From NCBI GenBank assembly GCA_002428995.1, contig DIYJ01000010.1, forward strand, positions 1-64,000: 64,000 bases of DNA, in the 5' to 3' direction. Every line of letters begins with the position of its first letter. Position 1 is the stretch's first letter. The stretch is from Flavobacteriales bacterium UBA6057 (lineage in GTDB: Bacteria; Bacteroidota; Bacteroidia; Flavobacteriales_G; Salibacteraceae). The notes under the pieces were generated by a model. That model was not told the DNA's origin. It saw only the letters and a list, made by a program, of their open reading frames with translations, and did no database searches. Position numbers and translations under genes: made by a program. Positions 1 through 7,181 of the stretch are shown here, piece by piece.

Positions 1-420
1 GCCGGATCACAAGTCGGATTCCCTACTGTACCTGTAGTATCCTGTGTGACTTGTACCGGAGTTTCTCCCATCTGTGCCAGCCAGGCAGCTAGTACTGCTG
101 GAGCTGGATCACAGGTCGGATTCCCAACTGTGCCTGTGGTATCCTGCGTAACCTGTACAGGTGTTTCACCTATTTGTGCGAGTCAGGCTAACGTTACCAA
201 TCAGGTCACGCCTCCTCCTACCATATTGCCACCACAGTGTACACCACCAACACTGCTGCCGCAATGTGCACCTCCCACAGTTCCACCACAGTGCTTGCCA
301 CCAACACTTCCACCGCAATGTCTACCACCGACTTTGCCGCCACAGTGTTTACCACCAACGCTGCCACCGCAATGCATGCCTCCTACGGCTAATTGCACTG
401 GAATCCCCATCATCTGCTAA
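1..420 (+). CDS. Repetitive lanthipeptide-like RiPP precursor (C-terminal part; 5' end outside window)
   Basis: The reading frame is open from base 1 to the TAA at 418-420, so only the last 139 codons are visible and the leader is missing. The visible part has two sections. First are two copies of a 34-residue module (102-nt period) containing SCVTCTGVSPIC. Then come six Thr-containing nonamers of the type TLPPQCLPP, and a final TANCTGIPIIC that echoes the CTGxxPxxC of the modules. Almost every Cys is preceded by a Thr or Ser; in the nonamers Thr and Cys are five residues apart. Lys and Arg are absent throughout, which is odd for a folded protein but normal for a modified core peptide. The genes directly downstream encode a kinase, a HopA1 lyase and a LanC cyclase, so I infer a precursor whose Thr/Ser are dehydrated and joined to Cys as (methyl)lanthionines. 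A Cys-rich structural protein is the alternative. A GTG at 46 is only an internal codon. Confidence 0.7.
   Translation, partial: AGSQVGFPTVPVVSCVTCTGVSPICASQAASTAGAGSQVGFPTVPVVSCVTCTGVSPICASQANVTNQVTPPPTILPPQCTPPTLLPQCAPPTVPPQCLPPTLPPQCLPPTLPPQCLPPTLPPQCMPPTANCTGIPIIC
4..189 (+). repeat. 102-nt (34-codon) tandem coding repeat
   Basis: The unit starting GSQVGFPTVPVVSC at 4 recurs at 106, exactly 102 nt later. It matches at protein level until about 189, where the second copy switches to the nonamer section. The two copies differ mostly at third codon positions, so the peptide sequence is under selection. More copies may lie to the left of the window. Confidence 0.85.
220..384 (+). repeat. 27-nt tandem coding repeats (TxPPQCxPP)
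   Basis: Thr codons at 220, 250, 277, 304, 331 and 358 each begin a unit T-[ILV]-[LP]-P-Q-C-x-P-P. The period is 27 nt except for the first (30 nt). Each unit carries one Thr and one Cys at i and i+5 (i+6 in the first unit, i+5 in the 9-mers). The synonymous codons vary between units, arguing for selection on the peptide. Confidence 0.85.
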
Positions 421-435
421 TCGATGAGATGAATT

Positions 436-470
436 GAAGGCTGTCTGCAAATCCTGCAGGCGGCCTTCTT
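436..470 (+). terminator. Attenuator-like hairpin between precursor and biosynthetic genes
   Basis: Arms 436-448 and 456-468 pair over 13 positions (two G-T wobbles) around a 7-nt loop, followed by TT. The hairpin lies 16 nt after the precursor stop and 14 nt before the kinase start. A partial terminator here would give more precursor mRNA than enzyme mRNA, a common arrangement in RiPP operons. Confidence 0.6.
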
Positions 471-483
471 AATCCATGCACTC

Positions 484-1578
484 ATGAGCAAAACCAATAC
501 TTACAAGCGCCTCGAAGGCGAGCATGTGCTGAAATACCTCAGCAAGCGGAAATTGATTGACATGACGGAAGTTGTGTCCAGTCAGTATGCGGTGAAGCCG
601 CTGAGCACGCGGAACAATGTCCTCAAGATCGAATCGGGCCCGGGTAAATCTCTTTTCATCAAGCAGCTGGGTAATGACGATGTTTCATCCTCGCTCTTTC
701 ACAGAGAAACCGGAGTACACCGGTTCTTTCATGAAAATCAGAAGGCATTTTTCGGGGCATCCGTTCCTTCTCTCGTGCATGTGGATGAGGAGCAGAACAT
801 GATGATCACCGAGTGGGTGGATGGAACCAGCAACCTCCACGATTACTACATGTCGGGTCAGCATTTTGATCCTGAATTGGCACACAGTCAAGCGGCTGTT
901 TTGGCAGCATATCATGCGCCTGCAAGCGAACTTGAGAGTATTGCGTTGCCGCAACTGCTTCCTTGGGTATTGCAACTGGATAAGCACGAAGCGCATCAGT
1001 TTTTCCCGGATAGTCCAAACAGCGCCACAGTGATTGGAATTGTGAAGGAGGATCGGTTGCTGAGCGAAAGGCTGCTGCACCTCGCAAAACACTGGAAACA
1101 GACCCATCTCATACACGGTGACATGAAGTGGGTGAATTTGCTGGTGAAACCGGGAGATAAACCCTCTCACTACCTGGTGGACTGGGAACTGGCAGACTTG
1201 GGTGATCCCGTTTGGGACGTAGCCGGCCTGCTTCAATCCTACCTCTCTACCTGGCTCTTTGGTTTCGACAACAGCAACCCACATTCCATCACCCGAACTG
1301 AGCTGATGAAGCCCTACGACCTTTCAAAAATGCAGCCTTCGGCTATCGCCTTTCTGGAGGAATACCTGCGATTGAGGAGCATAGAGGGACAGGAGCGCTC
1401 CACCTTTCTGCTGAAGGTGATTGAATACACCGCTGCGCGCATTATCCAGACCTGCATTGAAGGAGTGAAATACAGCCAGCGGATCGAACCCAACAACATT
1501 CGTGGAATTCAGCTTGCTCACAACATGATGGCTGATCCGGATGAAGCCTTATTCACCTTGCTAAGCATAAAGCGATGA
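484..1578 (+). CDS. APH-fold protein kinase, predicted lanthipeptide Ser/Thr kinase (class V LanK-like)
   Basis: The 364-residue protein has the aminoglycoside phosphotransferase/choline kinase signature. The catalytic loop HGDMKWVN spans residues 211-218 (Asp213 as the likely base, Asn218 binding Mg2+), and DWE at 233-235 takes the place of DFG. An N-terminal lobe precedes these (FIKQLG with the expected ATP-binding Lys). In class V lanthipeptide and thioviridamide-type clusters, kinases of this family phosphorylate Ser/Thr in the precursor before a HopA1-family lyase removes phosphate. Here the HopA1 gene overlaps the kinase stop by four bases (ATGA), so the two are translationally coupled. 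No signal peptide, so it should act in the cytoplasm. By sequence alone it could be a small-molecule kinase; the assignment rests on the neighbours. Confidence 0.75.
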   Translation: MSKTNTYKRLEGEHVLKYLSKRKLIDMTEVVSSQYAVKPLSTRNNVLKIESGPGKSLFIKQLGNDDVSSSLFHRETGVHRFFHENQKAFFGASVPSLVHVDEEQNMMITEWVDGTSNLHDYYMSGQHFDPELAHSQAAVLAAYHAPASELESIALPQLLPWVLQLDKHEAHQFFPDSPNSATVIGIVKEDRLLSERLLHLAKHWKQTHLIHGDMKWVNLLVKPGDKPSHYLVDWELADLGDPVWDVAGLLQSYLSTWLFGFDNSNPHSITRTELMKPYDLSKMQPSAIAFLEEYLRLRSIEGQERSTFLLKVIEYTAARIIQTCIEGVKYSQRIEPNNIRGIQLAHNMMADPDEALFTLLSIKR

Positions 1579-2540
1579 CGCGTTTCAAAAACCAACAAGT
1601 GATTGCCGAACTCACCGGGATCACCCGGGATCTAAGCATTGTCAACTCAGGGTTCATTTTCAGGGAAAAGGAGCATCCATTTTCAGAACACACTCCACTG
1701 ACCGTGCTGACCAATTTTCTGTATTCGAATTGCTATGCACTGAAGCTTTCGCATCAAAAGGGAGAAGGGCTTCCTGCGGAGTCTACGGACTCTGATGGCT
1801 TTCAGCAGGAACTCTCGACTCATAACTTCGGAAAGGAGCACATGGAACCGGGATGGACTGTGCAATCCACACATCAGAACGGATTTGCAGAAGTGGTGCG
1901 CGGGAATCAGTTACGTCAGGTGCCCGTGGCCCATCTCCGCGGAGCATCATCTTCCACACCAACTCATGAGCAAGGAACGGTAGCTGTGCTTTTTCCGCAC
2001 GAGCAAAAGGCAGAGGGCCAGGGGTTTTATTATGCGTTCAGTAACCTCCCGGCCGACATGGAGCAAAACCTGTTGCGGGTGTATTGGAACCTCCGACCGG
2101 AAGGCGCGAAGGAGTTGCTTTCCTGGGTGACAAGCACGCTGAACAGCTACCGCATACCATTCGTATTCAAGTGCCTGAATCATGCTCATCTCTACGTAAG
2201 AAGAGATGCTGCGGTGCTTTACCTCGAGGAGCACAACAGTGAGCTTGTAAAGCTGCTTTTGCCGGATGCCATAAGGGCCGTTGATCCATACCTTGAAGAT
2301 GATGTGCCGTTGTTTGCCCATCCGATGGCGAGGGGTGTGGGTTTGGCTGAAAGTCCCGGTCGGCATGGTAGCTTCGGAATGCATCGCATGCAGCTGGTCG
2401 CTGAGGTAATTCTGAAAGACCCAACCGTATTGGAATCATCGGAACGCTTCATTTCCGAGGTCGCAGAGGCATTTCTCCGACAGGGGCTCGACCCTGCCAA
2501 ACCCTACTTGAACAAAGGCTCGCTCTACCTCACTCTCTAA
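1575..2540 (+). CDS. HopA1-family protein, predicted phospho-Ser/Thr lyase (class V LanY-like)
   Basis: The 321-residue protein carries the HopA1 C-terminal signature RGVGLAESPG (253-262) followed by SFGMHR (266-271), which I recognise from the T3SS effector HopA1 family. Relatives in lexapeptide/cacaoidin-type (class V) and thioviridamide-type clusters eliminate phosphate to make dehydroalanine and dehydrobutyrine. Residues around 199-212 (FKCLNHAHLYVRRDAA) also fit the conserved middle of the family. The start overlaps the kinase stop, and the LanC gene begins 20 nt after its end, so one operon is likely. The biochemical role is inferred from family and context. Confidence 0.78.
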   Translation: MTRFKNQQVIAELTGITRDLSIVNSGFIFREKEHPFSEHTPLTVLTNFLYSNCYALKLSHQKGEGLPAESTDSDGFQQELSTHNFGKEHMEPGWTVQSTHQNGFAEVVRGNQLRQVPVAHLRGASSSTPTHEQGTVAVLFPHEQKAEGQGFYYAFSNLPADMEQNLLRVYWNLRPEGAKELLSWVTSTLNSYRIPFVFKCLNHAHLYVRRDAAVLYLEEHNSELVKLLLPDAIRAVDPYLEDDVPLFAHPMARGVGLAESPGRHGSFGMHRMQLVAEVILKDPTVLESSERFISEVAEAFLRQGLDPAKPYLNKGSLYLTL

Positions 2541-2560
2541 CAACCCAAGCACTGAACTTT

Positions 2561-3880
2561 ATGAATACCAATGAAAACAACAAAAGCCTGTTCCTGGAAA
2601 CCGCCTGGAACATCGGTTGCCAGTTGATGAACGAGGCCATTCGCCACGATGGTGCCTGCACCTGGCAAGGCTACTGGATTGAACCGTTGAATGGTAAGTA
2701 TCAGCCCGTTATGCGGGCATTTGGACCTGACGTCTATTCCGGGACTTCGGGCATCGCCTTGTTTCTCAATGCGCTGTTTCAGGAGACAAAGGATCATCTG
2801 GTCTTTCGAACGCTGGAGGAAGCACTTTCGCAGGTGCGCTCGCTCATGCATCATCACCTGGATTTTGGTTACTACTCCGGAAAAGCAGGCATCGCTTCCG
2901 TTTTGTGCCAGGCAGGTCTTGACTGCGATCGTGACGATTGGTTCCGGGATGGCCTCAACCTGCTGCTGACCATTCCCAATGAACCGGTCAATGCTCATGA
3001 TACGGATGTGATCAGCGGGGCCGCTGGTACCATTCCGGTGTTGCTCAATGCTTATCATCTCAGCAGGGAGCAAGCGCTGCTGGAAAAAGCTGTTTCGCTT
3101 GGAAGCTTTTTGTTGAAGCATGCCCAGGCTGATGGGGATGCGCTTTCCTGGGCTACCGTACCGGCCAAACGACATTTGACGGGCTTTTCTCATGGAGCTG
3201 CCGGGATTGCCCTCGCATTGCTGCAATTGGGGCTGGTGCTGAATGAAGACGCCTATCTGTTGGCAGCTCAAGCCGGATTCAGGTATGAGCGGCAGGTTTT
3301 TGATCCTGTACAGCAAAACTGGCCGGACTTCCGCGAAGATGTGCAACCGCAGGGGCAGCAGCAGACGGTATGTGGTATGGCATGGTGCCACGGTGCACCG
3401 GGCGTTGCCATATCACGTGCTAAAGCCAATGAACTCATTGCTGATGCTGAGTTGAAGGAAGAAGGAAAAGTGGCCTTGATCACGTCTGCCAAGAGTCTGT
3501 ACGGCCAACTCACCGAGGGATTGGTGAATGCTAACTTCTCCCTCTGCCATGGAGCGGCAGGAAATGCAGACATCATCATGCGTGCCGGAGGCGAAGAGTA
3601 CCGTTCGCTCGCTGAAGCAGTAGGTGTTGCAGGCATTCATATGTATGCCAAACAAGGGAAAAACTGGCCGGGAGGATTAAATGGCGGCCACAAAACACCC
3701 GGACTGATGATGGGAATGGCTGGCACGGGCTATTTCTATTTGCGCCTGTTCAACCCACAACGACATGCCACGGCCTTGCTTCCAGAAATCCATAGTGAAA
3801 GGATCAGGCAAGGAGAACAATACCGCCCTTCAGCGCAGAGTGCCTGGAGTGCGGAGAGCCAGGGAGTGGCCATTACTTGA
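2561..3880 (+). CDS. LanC-like zinc-dependent lanthionine cyclase
   Basis: The 439-residue protein shows the repeated GxxG helical hairpins of the LanC alpha/alpha toroid: YSGTSGIA, YSGKAGIA, SGAAGTIP, FSHGAAGIAL, WCHGAPG and LCHGAAGN, ending with a LMMGMAGTGYFYLRL segment as in LanC and LanM cyclase domains. The zinc ligands are present: Cys276 in WCHG and Cys329-His330 in LCHG. In lanthipeptide synthesis this enzyme activates Cys thiols for addition to dehydrated Ser/Thr. It stands alone, not fused to a dehydratase, and is the last of the three enzyme genes. No signal peptide. Eukaryotic-type LanCL proteins are an alternative, but the precursor, kinase and lyase next door make a RiPP role much more likely. 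Confidence 0.85.
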   Translation: MNTNENNKSLFLETAWNIGCQLMNEAIRHDGACTWQGYWIEPLNGKYQPVMRAFGPDVYSGTSGIALFLNALFQETKDHLVFRTLEEALSQVRSLMHHHLDFGYYSGKAGIASVLCQAGLDCDRDDWFRDGLNLLLTIPNEPVNAHDTDVISGAAGTIPVLLNAYHLSREQALLEKAVSLGSFLLKHAQADGDALSWATVPAKRHLTGFSHGAAGIALALLQLGLVLNEDAYLLAAQAGFRYERQVFDPVQQNWPDFREDVQPQGQQQTVCGMAWCHGAPGVAISRAKANELIADAELKEEGKVALITSAKSLYGQLTEGLVNANFSLCHGAAGNADIIMRAGGEEYRSLAEAVGVAGIHMYAKQGKNWPGGLNGGHKTPGLMMGMAGTGYFYLRLFNPQRHATALLPEIHSERIRQGEQYRPSAQSAWSAESQGVAIT

Positions 3881-3959
3881 ATGACCCCGACCATCGTGAG
3901 TGAAGGCGCTTGGGTGGGTGAACGGTCCCAAGTCTGAGATACGCTGCTAACACATCGAT

Positions 3960-3998
3960 TGCTAACATTTTGAAATGTTACTTGAATGAATGTTAGCA
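3960..3998. other. Palindrome downstream of the LanC gene
   Basis: Perfect 10-bp arms TGCTAACATT (3960-3969) and AATGTTAGCA (3989-3998), with a second overlapping inverted repeat (AACATTT/AAATGTT at 3964-3979). There is no T-run, so this could be a protein-binding site or a weak terminator. The rest of 3881-4121 shows no gene. Confidence 0.45.
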
Positions 3999-4068
3999 TT
4001 GGTTTTTGCTGGAGGAGCAGGTGAGTCGTGCTATCCCAAGAGTTGAAGTCACGCAGGTCTCAAATGAA

Positions 4069-4107
4069 AAGAGGAGGCCTCACACGGTCAGCGTGAAACC
4101 CCCTCTT
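4069..4107. terminator. Probable bidirectional terminator between convergent genes
   Basis: Arms AAGAGGAGG (4069-4077) and CCCCCTCTT (4099-4107) enclose a second partial stem TCACAC/GCGTGA. It sits 14 nt past the stop of the minus-strand secreted protein gene and downstream of the plus-strand lanthipeptide operon. Confidence 0.5.
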
Positions 4108-4121
4108 GCTGATTGATTTTA

Positions 4122-5750
4122 TCAGTGCAGTACAATGCGCGTGCTCACGCTGGAATCCATGGTCAGTTGGTACACTCCCTTTGGAAGCGAGCTTACATCC
4201 AGTGTGTTGGATTGCAGCGTACCCTGGCTTACCACTTGCCCCTGCAGATTGTACACCGCGAAGGTCTTGTTGTTCCACTCTGGGTTCACGTGCATGATGC
4301 CATTGCTGGGATTAGGGTAGACCAACAGATCAGTTGCATCTGACTCCACTTCTGTGAACGCTTCAGAAGTTTTGTAGGCTTGGATGTTCTCATAAGTCTT
4401 GAACAACTGGCCGATTCGGTAATCCTTATAAGTGATCATAGACTCGTAACCAACCACCACCGGGCTGGAAGTGAGACATGGGTATCCCTGTGGCCCAAGA
4501 AGAGCAGTGCTTCCTGGAAACTGTGCATCGTTTACTTCGTAGATGGTGTTCACTGGAACATGCCCAGAGCTTGAGTAAGTGCAGTGACGGTAAAGTACAT
4601 CTACAGTAGCCGTATGCTGAGGAAAGGTTGGTGTGAAGGGTGTGTGGTCCTGATGCCATGCAACACCAATGCCTTCAATGCCGGCAGCGATATCTGGATA
4701 GGTGATGGCTGTCGCAGGATCTAGTTTAGGGCTTACATTGAGGATGGACGAGTGAATGCTGCTTCCGTTCCAGCGATCGTAGCATATCACGCTGTGGGAG
4801 GTTGCTGTTTCTCTCAGGTTAGCCGCTACAGCCCACCGGTCTTCATCTGCCATGAAAGTGCTGGCGGTGATGTCAGCAGAGATGGCTGTGATTGCTGGTT
4901 TCAGCAGTCTGGCACCCTGACTTGGAAGTAGCCCAAGCTGGCGATCAAAAGAACCGTTCGTCTGGTTGTTGTTCAGTTCTTTCCACTGAATTCCGATGAC
5001 GTTAAGGCCATCGTCCATGCCATTGGGAGCGGTGTAGCCAAAAGTGAAGTATACCCATGGGTTGTTGCCTGGAGCATCTCCTATGGCTACATCATGACCA
5101 CGCAGTGCGTTGTTCGTGCCTACTGTTGTTGCATTGAACACCTGAGCGGCATTGAATCCATTGGGATAGGTTTTTGTAAAGCCCGCAATGTTACCTACGG
5201 TGGCGAATACTTCGCGCGTTGGAGTTCCAGGGCGGGAGCTCCAGGCACACACTACGTTTCCAGACTTGTTCATTGCAAGACGTGGCTGTCCGTAGGTGTA
5301 ATTCTGTCCTGCAGGACTCTGGCTGATCTGGGTCGGGCCAAAGACGTGGTTGTATTGGCTGATGCCGTCCCAAAACCACGACTCCCAATAAATCTGACCA
5401 TTGCCCCGAAATACGATGAGGATTACAGCACCTCCGTCACCTACTAAAATATCCGGCTCGAAAAAGGAGGTTTGCCCTAAAGAGACCCCTTGCGGCTGAA
5501 AGGTTCCTGTGGTTCCAAAGCGATCCCAATAGACTCTCTTTACATCCCAGTCTATGGCAGCTTCAGCGCGCTGGGTACCATCCGTCCAATAATGACTTCG
5601 ATGACCGATAGGAGCTCCGAGGGTGACCGTTGTGCCTGTTGAGGGTGCTGCCGGCCCAAATGTTTGATCCGCAGATGTGCTTGGTGATATTGAAACCTGT
5701 GCATGGGTGAGCAAGGGAATCAGGAATAGACTTAAAATGATTTTTTTCAT
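4122..5750 (-). CDS. Secreted protein with T9SS type A sorting domain
   Basis: 542 residues. Residues 1-17 form a signal peptide (MKKIILSLFLIPLLTHA, then QVS). The last ~70 residues (from LLVYPNPSNG to STRIVLH) are a type A C-terminal sorting domain that directs export through the type IX system and attachment to or release from the outer membrane. The middle part is rich in Trp, Tyr, Gly and Asn and looks like an all-beta, propeller-like fold (repeated segments such as GQPRLAMNKSGNVVCAW). I do not recognise a catalytic domain. It is a monocistronic gene with its own terminator. Confidence 0.75.
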   Translation of the reverse strand: MKKIILSLFLIPLLTHAQVSISPSTSADQTFGPAAPSTGTTVTLGAPIGHRSHYWTDGTQRAEAAIDWDVKRVYWDRFGTTGTFQPQGVSLGQTSFFEPDILVGDGGAVILIVFRGNGQIYWESWFWDGISQYNHVFGPTQISQSPAGQNYTYGQPRLAMNKSGNVVCAWSSRPGTPTREVFATVGNIAGFTKTYPNGFNAAQVFNATTVGTNNALRGHDVAIGDAPGNNPWVYFTFGYTAPNGMDDGLNVIGIQWKELNNNQTNGSFDRQLGLLPSQGARLLKPAITAISADITASTFMADEDRWAVAANLRETATSHSVICYDRWNGSSIHSSILNVSPKLDPATAITYPDIAAGIEGIGVAWHQDHTPFTPTFPQHTATVDVLYRHCTYSSSGHVPVNTIYEVNDAQFPGSTALLGPQGYPCLTSSPVVVGYESMITYKDYRIGQLFKTYENIQAYKTSEAFTEVESDATDLLVYPNPSNGIMHVNPEWNNKTFAVYNLQGQVVSQGTLQSNTLDVSSLPKGVYQLTMDSSVSTRIVLH

Positions 5751-6151
5751 GTGTTCTGTTGTTTGAGAATGAATTTTCAGCGAATCTATTGGGCTCCTGA
5801 TGGATCAATCTTCACCTAGTTAACCATCTGTTTTTAAATGATTTGTCTTCGTTTTTGTGGTGTTGGTGTGCTTCCCTGAAACTGTACAACCTGCTTTGCA
5901 AATCCACGTGAATTCCGGGGTCAGTTGTAAGTCATGGCGTTAGCCCATCGATGGCTTTCAGGCCAGGTTAAAGCAGTGTAGAAAGGATCAGACTTGGATT
6001 CATCCGCACCGGATTTTTCATTGGCCGTTTCATGCAAGAAATCGCACGTTTCATTGGTCCATTTTCCGCCTTTATGAAACGGAGCTTGAGGTGGTTCGCA
6101 GGTGCTTTTACGTTTGGGCGCATCACGCTTTTTGATCAAAACAACTCGCAA
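5751..6151. other. Intergenic region without a supported gene
   Basis: The region separates the minus-strand secreted protein from the IS3-like pair. The frame of the transposase-like OrfA is open back to an ATG at 6032, but the conserved helix-turn-helix part starts at 6152, so I do not include the extension. No clear terminal inverted repeats of an insertion sequence were found by eye. Confidence 0.4.
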
Positions 6152-6418
6152 ATGAGCAACCAACTATTCAATGCTGCGCTGGTCTCCGAAGTCATGAGAC
6201 GACACCTCGAAGGAGAAGACATAAAGAGCCTGAGCGCAGCTTATCAATTGGCTCCATCTACCATTTATCGCTGGAAACAGAAGTATGCTGGGATGAACGA
6301 AAAACAGATTCAATACCTGCGCAGACTGGAGGATGAAAACCAGCGATTGCAAAGCCACTCTACTCAACTCGACAGAGAGCATCGTGCGTTGACAGATGCA
6401 TTAAAAAAAAAGCTCTGA
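6152..6418 (+). CDS. IS3-type transposase OrfA (helix-turn-helix, leucine zipper)
   Basis: 88 residues from ATG 6152 (MSNQLFNAAL). The N-terminal half resembles the HTH of IS3 OrfA (VSEVMRRHLEG..SLSAAYQLAPSTIYRWKQKY). The C-terminal half is a heptad-rich coiled coil (LRRLEDENQRLQSHSTQL) like the leucine zipper that multimerises these proteins. In active IS3 elements OrfA binds the terminal repeats and is fused to OrfB by frameshifting. The reading frame is intact. A longer version starting at 6032 is possible but its extra N-terminus looks non-conserved. Confidence 0.65.
   Translation: MSNQLFNAALVSEVMRRHLEGEDIKSLSAAYQLAPSTIYRWKQKYAGMNEKQIQYLRRLEDENQRLQSHSTQLDREHRALTDALKKKL
6403..6412 (+). 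promoter_or_regulatory. Probable -1 programmed frameshift site (A-run then G)
   Basis: Nine A (6403-6411) and a G form an A-AAA-AAG heptamer in the OrfA frame, six nt before the OrfA stop. The OrfB frame is open through this point, so a -1 slip gives a continuous OrfAB protein. This is the standard IS3 arrangement. Confidence 0.6.
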
Positions 6419-6426
6419 AGTCACGG

Positions 6427-7143
6427 GTGAAAAAGACCTTGGTCGACTACCTCGTAAAACACTGGAAGCTCAGTGTGAACAGGAGTTGTGAATTGGTGGA
6501 GCTTCATCGATCTACCTTCTATCAGCCTCCGCAATCGGATGAAGATCAGGCGCTCCGAAGCAGGCTGAACGAGTTGGCGCAAGACCATCCCTACTGGGGT
6601 TTTTGGAAGATGTTTTACCGCTTGAGACAAGAAGGAGTAGGAGCCAATCACAAGCGCGTTCACCGGATTTATTGTGAGCTTGGACTGAACAGGCGAGCGC
6701 AGGCAAGGAGCAGATGTCGCTGGGTGGCTACAGCTTCTCCTGTTGAACTCTACAATGGTGAGAAACCGCTGGTACTGTTCATCTGGGACGCCAGGCACAA
6801 AAAGCTCACATTGCTCCAGTGGGAAATCATTTCGCAACGCGGTGGCACATCACTGATCAGGCAGCTGAATCAACTTCTGGATTCCCGCGAACGACCCGAT
6901 TCCCTTTGCTTGCTCAATGGACCAATCTCCAGCGCTCTGGAAACTTGGGCATCGGAGCAATACCTGCCGCTGACCAGGTCCGTGCCACGCGCACTGAAGC
7001 GAATTGTTACCACCTGGCAGAATCGTTTTCAGGAGGAAGTTCTCGACTACTGGGAAATTGTTTCTCTGCCTCAACTGAAACGGCTTACAGGGCAATGGCT
7101 GAACGACCAACCGGAAGAGGCTCTCATTTCTGATCACGGTTGA
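6427..7143 (+). CDS. IS3 OrfB-like protein with degenerate DDE catalytic core
   Basis: 238 residues from a GTG, but the frame is open back into the A-run, so translation is probably by frameshift from OrfA. The N-terminal region matches the HTH_21 part of OrfB (HPYWGFWKMFYRLRQEGVGANHKRVHRIYCELGL). The C-terminal end matches the usual RFxEEVLD..SLxQL..LxxWLND tail. Between them the usual SDNGPE is LLNGPI and the motif holding the catalytic Glu (ENGYVESF-type) reads LKRIVTTW, so the second Asp and the Glu are gone. The protein is ~40 residues shorter than a usual OrfB. There are no stops or frameshifts beyond the normal one, so it may be kept for DNA binding rather than transposition. Confidence 0.6.
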   Translation: MKKTLVDYLVKHWKLSVNRSCELVELHRSTFYQPPQSDEDQALRSRLNELAQDHPYWGFWKMFYRLRQEGVGANHKRVHRIYCELGLNRRAQARSRCRWVATASPVELYNGEKPLVLFIWDARHKKLTLLQWEIISQRGGTSLIRQLNQLLDSRERPDSLCLLNGPISSALETWASEQYLPLTRSVPRALKRIVTTWQNRFQEEVLDYWEIVSLPQLKRLTGQWLNDQPEEALISDHG

Positions 7144-7181
7144 CGCGCTATTACCTGGTTCATGTTCCAGATAAAGGGTTT

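Larger units (their letters stand above)
6152..7143 (+). mobile_element. IS3-family-derived element, probably no longer mobile
   Basis: Two overlapping frames have the IS3 layout: a helix-turn-helix OrfA and an OrfB in the -1 frame, joined by a run of nine A. The OrfB integrase core has lost key catalytic residues and no terminal repeats are evident. I read it as a decayed or repurposed element rather than an active insertion sequence. Confidence 0.6.

Noticed and set aside
220..384. Short regular repeats that could suggest a CRISPR array or minisatellite
   Set aside because: Units are contiguous, without unique spacers, stay in frame and vary at third codon positions; they are coding repeats of the precursor.
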